Origin: Synergistaceae bacterium
GTDB taxonomy: Bacteria; Synergistota; Synergistia; Synergistales; Aminobacteriaceae
Length of the DNA stretch: 9,307 nt
Assembly: GCA_017475805.1 (NCBI GenBank)
Contig: JAFVEW010000169.1
Span: 1 to 9,307 of the forward strand
Direction of reading: 5' to 3'
The notes beneath the pieces are model-generated. The model was not told the DNA's origin. It saw only the letters and a program-made list of their open reading frames with translations, and ran no database searches. Positions 6,412 to 9,307 of this stretch are shown here, one piece after another; the first letter of the stretch is position 1, and every line of letters starts with the position of its first letter. A program made the translations under genes and the position numbers.

Positions 6412-6693
6412 ATGGCTGAAAATAACAAACGTGAACAAGCTGTAGCTGTCAAGTATGATAATAAAAAAATGGCTGCCCCGACGGTCGTTGCAAAGGGCGA
6501 AGGATTTATAGCGAGAAAAATTATTGAACGTGCCGTTGAAGCTGACGTCCCTATAGTTGAAGATGCTGCTCTTGTTTCGGCTTTAATATCTCTCGAACTT
6601 GGCGAGGAAATTCCGGCTGAATTATACGAAGTCGTTGCGCGTGTTCTTGCGTGGGTTTATAAACTCGATAAAACGGCTGACACACACTCGTAG
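6412..6693 (+). CDS. FlhB C-terminal-domain-like protein (YlqH family)
   Basis: This 93-residue protein matches the cytoplasmic C-terminal domain of FlhB/YscU export-switch proteins without their membrane part. The typical run is present: AVAVKYDNKKMAAPTVVAKG (10-29), IARKIIERAVEADVPIVED (33-51), then IPAELYEVVARVLAWVYKL (67-85). FlhB cleaves itself at N-P-T-H just before the AVAVKYD stretch. This protein starts almost exactly where the released fragment would start and has no NPTH. It corresponds to B. subtilis YlqH in sequence pattern and place. Its role is not established; it may bind the FliK-like product two genes upstream or a flagellar export gate. It begins 7 bases after the tag stop, without a clear Shine-Dalgarno. 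Confidence 0.88.
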   Translation: MAENNKREQAVAVKYDNKKMAAPTVVAKGEGFIARKIIERAVEADVPIVEDAALVSALISLELGEEIPAELYEVVARVLAWVYKLDKTADTHS

Positions 6694-6710
6694 TGTCAAT
6701 AATTTTTAAT
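6678..6710 (+). terminator. weak candidate terminator or pause hairpin at the end of the ylqH-like gene
   Basis: TGACAC (6678-6683) can pair with GTGTCA (6693-6698) across a 9-base loop; an alternative is ACACT/AGTGT with a 3-base loop. T-rich sequence follows (AATAATTTTTAATTTTT), but the stem is short and not GC-rich, and the T-run is interrupted. It overlaps the TAG stop of the gene. It could attenuate rather than end transcription before the next gene. Confidence 0.25.
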
Positions 6711-6729
6711 TTTTGGAGATGAATTTTTC

Positions 6730-7404
6730 GTGCTGACATTGAACGTACCCGGTAAACACGGCGGTGAACTTGTGAATTTTCTACAGAGTTCGCTTAAAGA
6801 TGACGAGACTGAATTAAAAATTTTGATTGACGGCCCGGTGCAGGTCGAAGAAATCCGAAAAATTTTAGAGCCTTTAGGATTTGCGAATTTCGTGCTTGAA
6901 GATGACGACGGAAATTTATATATCACTACTTCAAAAAATCCCTCAATAGCATCAAAAAATGATATTCAGGCAGTGAATTCAGCTCCAGCTAACTTAGGCG
7001 CAGTTACTCATGAACCCGTAGCAGAAGCTAAGCCGATGCCGATTCCCATTTCTAAACCTGTTCAAGCAAAATTCAATTTACAAAAGTCAACAGGTGTTTT
7101 GATTTCTTGTGAGAACGGAAAATATAGAAAAATTTTCACGCAAAAAATTTTAAGTTCTCTCGTAAAATCTAAAATTAAACCCGAAGTTTTAGCTCTCATG
7201 AACGCCGCCGTGAGTCTTGCTGCTTATAATTCAAAGAGCTGCGATTATCTTAAAGAATTAGAGGCCGCAGGAGTCAAAATTTTAATTTCTGAATCATGTG
7301 CTGATTATTTAGGCATTACTGAATCAATAGGCGCAGGGACAGCCGTCGACATGAGCGAAATTTTCGAGGAAATTTTTTCGTGCGAAAGGATAATTAATTT
7401 CTAA
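6730..7404 (+). CDS. YedF-like protein: degenerate TusA-like domain fused to DsrE-like domain
   Basis: Residues 1-69 have the length and layout of a TusA/SirA domain, in particular the 'DGPVQVEEIRKILEPLGF' helix and a closing strand NLYITTSK. The CPxP motif that should lie near residues 9-14 is replaced by KHGGEL, so the sulfur-carrying cysteine is absent. A Pro/Ala-rich linker (about 70-116) leads to a DsrE-like domain: GVLISCENGKYRKIF, EVLALMNAAVSLAAYNSKS, YLKELEAAGVKILISESCADYLGI and a final GTAVDMSEIFEEIF. This is the layout of the 'selenium metabolism protein YedF' family, whose usual C-G-T-C motif is S-E-S-C here, keeping only Cys190. The start is GTG 6730, preceded by GGAG at 6715-6718. 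No selD or yedE is visible nearby. A true selenium role is doubtful; the function is unknown. Confidence 0.72.
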   Translation: MLTLNVPGKHGGELVNFLQSSLKDDETELKILIDGPVQVEEIRKILEPLGFANFVLEDDDGNLYITTSKNPSIASKNDIQAVNSAPANLGAVTHEPVAEAKPMPIPISKPVQAKFNLQKSTGVLISCENGKYRKIFTQKILSSLVKSKIKPEVLALMNAAVSLAAYNSKSCDYLKELEAAGVKILISESCADYLGITESIGAGTAVDMSEIFEEIFSCERIINF

Positions 7405-7405
7405 A

Positions 7406-8191
7406 ATGAAAGAATGGCATTCAAACGCAGACCGCCCTGCTATGTCAGGAAATTTGCAATATCATATTCAATGTAAAGAAGGCGACGTTAATAAATTCGT
7501 TTTGCTGCCCGGAGACCCTGAAAGAGTTGACGCAATCGCAAAAACTTGGGACGAGTCAAAGTTCATAGCTTCAAGCCGAGAATTTAGAACTTTCAGCGGC
7601 AAATATTCTGGCGTTCCTATAACAGCCTGCTCAACAGGTATCGGCGGACCGTCGGCGGCAATAGCTCTCGAAGAATTAGCTTCACTTGGAGCTGATACTT
7701 TTATAAGGATAGGAACTTGCGGAGCGATTAATCAAAATATTAACTGCGGCGATTTAATAATTTGTTCAGGTGCGATGCGTCAGGACGGAACAAGCGAAGA
7801 TTATATCGATCTTTCTTATCCTGCCGTAGCTAATTATGAAGTCGTAGCAGCTTTAATAGAGGCTTGCAAACGTCATAGAAAAATTTTTCACGTCGGAATT
7901 TCATGCACTACAGCGTCATTTCATTGCGGCCAAGCTCGGCCGGGATTTAATAATTTCAAGCAGTCAAAATTTGAAAATAAAATTCAGGATTTACAGCGCG
8001 CCGGAGTCTTAAATTTTGAAATGGAAGCCGCAACGATTTTGACTTTAGCAGGTCTATATAATCTTCGCGCCGGAGCAGTTTTCGCTGTCGTTGCTGACAG
8101 AAATAAAAATGAATTTGTTTACGCAGGCATCGAAGACTCGATTTTAATTGCTAACGAAGCCGTAAAAATTTTAGAAAATTTTAATAATTAA
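7406..8191 (+). CDS. udp: uridine phosphorylase (nucleoside phosphorylase family I)
   Basis: Converts uridine and phosphate to uracil and ribose-1-phosphate in pyrimidine salvage. The 261-residue protein shows KFVLLPGDPERVDAIAK (phosphate-binding GDPxR), SREFRTFSGKYSGVPI, the signature STGIGGPSAAIALEELASLG and IRIGTCGAINQNINCGDLII with phosphate ligand Arg101. NFEMEAATI carries the ribose-binding Glu. The short GQARPGF stretch supplies a Gln-x-Arg pair like that which binds the uracil ring in E. coli Udp, and favours uridine phosphorylase over purine nucleoside phosphorylase. The C-terminal segment RAGAVFAVVADRNKNEF is typical. It starts one base after the preceding stop, without a close Shine-Dalgarno, so it is probably the last gene of the long operon. 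Confidence 0.92.
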   Translation: MKEWHSNADRPAMSGNLQYHIQCKEGDVNKFVLLPGDPERVDAIAKTWDESKFIASSREFRTFSGKYSGVPITACSTGIGGPSAAIALEELASLGADTFIRIGTCGAINQNINCGDLIICSGAMRQDGTSEDYIDLSYPAVANYEVVAALIEACKRHRKIFHVGISCTTASFHCGQARPGFNNFKQSKFENKIQDLQRAGVLNFEMEAATILTLAGLYNLRAGAVFAVVADRNKNEFVYAGIEDSILIANEAVKILENFNN

Positions 8192-8199
8192 AAATTAAA

Positions 8200-8228
8200 T
8201 TGACAGCACGCCTTTATGTAATTATACT
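8200..8228 (+). promoter_or_regulatory. near-consensus sigma-70 promoter
   Basis: TTGACA at 8200-8205 and TATACT at 8223-8228 are separated by exactly 17 bases, the optimum for the housekeeping sigma factor. It is the best promoter match I found in the window and lies just after udp. It would start RNA near 8235 and drive the 8267-8764 genes, and possibly hpt. A dyad covers its -10 element and start site. Confidence 0.85.
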
Positions 8229-8244
8229 TAGCCATGTTAAGTAT
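8224..8244 (+). promoter_or_regulatory. candidate operator dyad over the -10 and start site
   Basis: ATACTTA (8224-8230) and TAAGTAT (8238-8244) are perfect 7-base inverted repeats around a 7-base centre. Their 21-base span covers most of the -10 element and the predicted start. This is the usual position for a dimeric repressor site, but no regulator can be named, and AT-rich dyads arise by chance. Confidence 0.4.
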
Positions 8245-8266
8245 TTTATATTAAGGTGAGATTTTT

Positions 8267-8353
8267 ATGAAATATCGAGGAAGAAATGAACATGTAGGAG
8301 CAAAAATTTTAGGATTTATAATTTTAATCACGATCGCAGGAGTTATGAGCTGA
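8267..8353 (+). CDS. 28-residue membrane peptide, possibly the anchor half of a split gene
   Basis: A short frame from ATG 8267 to TGA 8351-8353 follows the strong promoter and has a good ribosome binding site, AAGGTGAG at 8253-8260, six bases from the ATG. The product has a basic polar head (MKYRGRNEHVGAK) and a hydrophobic segment (ILGFIILITIAGVM), a typical single-span anchor with the basic head inside. After the TGA the same frame reads F-A-M-F, then TAA, then directly the ATG of the next gene. If TGA were TGG and TAA were CAA, the two frames would form one ordinary membrane-anchored protein of 165 residues. So this is either a real small membrane protein or the start of a broken gene. 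I do not recognise a family. Confidence 0.5.
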   Translation: MKYRGRNEHVGAKILGFIILITIAGVMS

Positions 8354-8368
8354 TTTGCTATGTTCTAA

Positions 8369-8764
8369 ATGACAGGACGTTTAGATTCTATGAAGGCTAA
8401 CGAAGTTCTGATTAATATTAATTCCATTGCTAAAGAGGCTTACGAAGCGTCTAAAAGACTGGACGAAACTAATATGTCCGTTACAAAAATGGATATAGAC
8501 GAAGGCTGCACTCTCGTTAAGAGTTCCGGCGCGTGGTATATGGTTTGTAATTTGAATGATATGACAAACGGCGATAAAGATGAACAGGAAATAGTCCTTA
8601 AAAATTTTGCTAAATATAAAAAACAAAGCGGCTTGATCCCTGAGTCTGCTCCGTTTCTTGAAGAGTTTGCTTCTGAAAAATATATCGCTATGTTCATAAG
8701 ATTTTCGTCAGCAAAACAAGACACACCTGACAATTTAACGAAAAAAACAGAAAAATTTAGTTAG
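8369..8764 (+). CDS. unrecognised 131-residue protein, possible soluble part of a split membrane-anchored gene
   Basis: The frame starts with ATG directly after an in-frame TAA and ends with TAG. No Shine-Dalgarno lies at a usable distance; AGGAG at 8338-8342 is 26 bases away. An independent start here is therefore doubtful, although reinitiation after the upstream peptide is possible. The product is hydrophilic. Its first 40 residues look helical and may form a coiled coil (RLDSMKANEVLININSIAK, then EAYEASKRLDE). A mixed domain follows (GCTLVKSSGAWYMVCNLND, FAKYKKQSG, EKYIAMFIRFSS), with a charged tail. No signal peptide is present, as expected if the anchor is encoded upstream in the same frame. 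Codon use matches the neighbours, which suggests any damage is recent. Family and function are unknown. Confidence 0.55.
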   Translation: MTGRLDSMKANEVLININSIAKEAYEASKRLDETNMSVTKMDIDEGCTLVKSSGAWYMVCNLNDMTNGDKDEQEIVLKNFAKYKKQSGLIPESAPFLEEFASEKYIAMFIRFSSAKQDTPDNLTKKTEKFS

Positions 8765-8808
8765 CCTTCCAGAGCAAGATAATAAATTTTTTCACTCGCC
8801 TATATGCC

Positions 8809-8821
8809 TATAATCTATAAT
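8809..8821 (+). promoter_or_regulatory. tandem TATAAT elements upstream of hpt
   Basis: TATAAT occurs at 8809-8814 and again at 8816-8821, within the direct repeat CTATAATCTATAAT, about 60-70 bases before hpt. Neither has a good -35 at the right distance: CACTCG lies 17 bases before the second, and only a T-run precedes the first. Either could serve as an hpt promoter with a leader of about 55-60 bases, but chance in AT-rich DNA is a real alternative. Confidence 0.35.
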
Positions 8822-8864
8822 ATTAAAATCTAAACTCTTGAAATAAAAATTTTAATTTTTAAGT

Positions 8865-8872
8865 AAGGGGAG
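8865..8872 (+). promoter_or_regulatory. ribosome binding site of hpt
   Basis: AAGGGGAG ends nine bases before ATG 8882 and fixes the hpt start. Like the efp site it is strong, in contrast to the weak sites inside the long operon. Confidence 0.75.
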
Positions 8873-8881
8873 ATTTTAATA

Positions 8882-9307
8882 ATGGCATATAAATTAGGCG
8901 AGGTAATTCTCTCACGCGACACTATTGCAAGACGCGTCAAAGAAATTGCTGACGAAATTACGAAAGACTACGGCAAAGATAAGCCTTTAGTCATCGTTGG
9001 AATCTTAACAGGAGCGGCATTTTTCCTGACGGATTTAGTTCGCGAACTTCCTGAAGACTTAGACGTCAGAGTCGATTTTATGTCCGTAGCTTCTTATGGA
9101 GACAACACAGAGAGCAGCGGAGTCGTTAGGATTTTCCATGACTTAAAATCAAGTATCGAAGGCAAAAATGTCATTATCGTTGAAGACATCGTTGACTCAG
9201 GCTTGACACTTGCTCACCTCACAGAATTGCTCAAAAATCGCAACCCTGCAAGCTTAAAAGTCTGCGTTTTGCTCGACAAATATGAACGCCGAAAGAAAGA
9301 AGTCAAA
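8882..9307 (+). CDS. hpt: hypoxanthine phosphoribosyltransferase, 5' part (partial)
   Basis: Joins hypoxanthine or guanine to PRPP in purine salvage. The first 142 residues are present with no stop; the family is usually about 180 residues, so the C-terminal quarter lies outside the window. Seen in order: an N-terminal region with ILSRDTIARRVKEIADEI, the strand LVIVGILTGAAFFLTDLV, the catalytic flap SYGDNTESSGVVRI, and the PRPP-binding motif VIIVEDIVDSGLTL with its paired acidic residues, then LKVCVLLDKYERRK, whose Lys stacks on the purine in known structures. Codon use favours C-ending codons (gac, gtc, cgc), as in efp. With udp close upstream, this end of the window is devoted to nucleoside and base salvage, though separate promoters are likely. 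Confidence 0.94.
   Translation, partial: MAYKLGEVILSRDTIARRVKEIADEITKDYGKDKPLVIVGILTGAAFFLTDLVRELPEDLDVRVDFMSVASYGDNTESSGVVRIFHDLKSSIEGKNVIIVEDIVDSGLTLAHLTELLKNRNPASLKVCVLLDKYERRKKEVK

Noticed and set aside
8351..8353. TGA as a selenocysteine codon, suggested by the nearby YedF-like gene
   Set aside because: No stable hairpin follows the TGA, and a TAA comes four codons later, so no useful selenoprotein would be made.
8267..8764. Alternative genetic code with TGA as Trp
   Set aside because: The RND, asp23 and other genes in the window end at normal positions with TGA or TAA, and a TAA also interrupts this frame.
8838..8843. TTGAAA as the -35 of the hpt promoter
   Set aside because: No -10-like hexamer lies 16-18 bases downstream; that position overlaps the ribosome binding site region.

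Overview
The window is an AT-rich, gene-dense bacterial segment with every convincing gene on the + strand. It combines a Firmicutes-like housekeeping order (efp, asp23, a membrane gene, nusB, lepB, rbgA/ylqF, rnhB, a ylqG-like gene, a ylqH-like gene) with the C-terminus of an RND efflux pump, which implies an outer membrane. A low-GC diderm with Firmicutes-type operons fits Synergistota (perhaps a gut or rumen Synergistaceae). That placement is inference from gene order and protein flavour, not from a search.

Layout. 1-165 is the end of an RND transporter. 166-482 is noncoding and ends in a probable promoter and a strong ribosome binding site for efp. From 483 to 8191 the genes are packed with tiny gaps or overlaps, as in one long operon: translation (EF-P), an Asp23 protein plus a probable membrane partner, transcription antitermination (NusB), protein export (signal peptidase I), ribosome assembly (RbgA), RNase HII, a FliK-like/FlhB-like pair of flagellar-derived orphans separated by a 3-methyladenine DNA glycosylase, a degenerate YedF-like (TusA + DsrE) protein, and uridine phosphorylase. 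A near-consensus sigma-70 promoter at 8200-8228 then starts a second unit. It begins with a 28-residue membrane peptide and a 131-residue protein that lie in the same frame, separated only by an in-frame TGA and a TAA. Last comes hypoxanthine phosphoribosyltransferase, cut off by the window end.

Most of this is ordinary housekeeping. The points worth a second look are the probably split membrane-anchored gene at 8267-8764 with a dyad across its promoter, the YedF-like protein that has lost its TusA cysteine, the FliK/FlhB-like orphan pair with a DNA repair gene between them, the EF-P with arginine at its tip, and a palindromic element wedged between efp and asp23. I found no CRISPR array, tRNA, rRNA, transposase or clearly new defence or mobile system.
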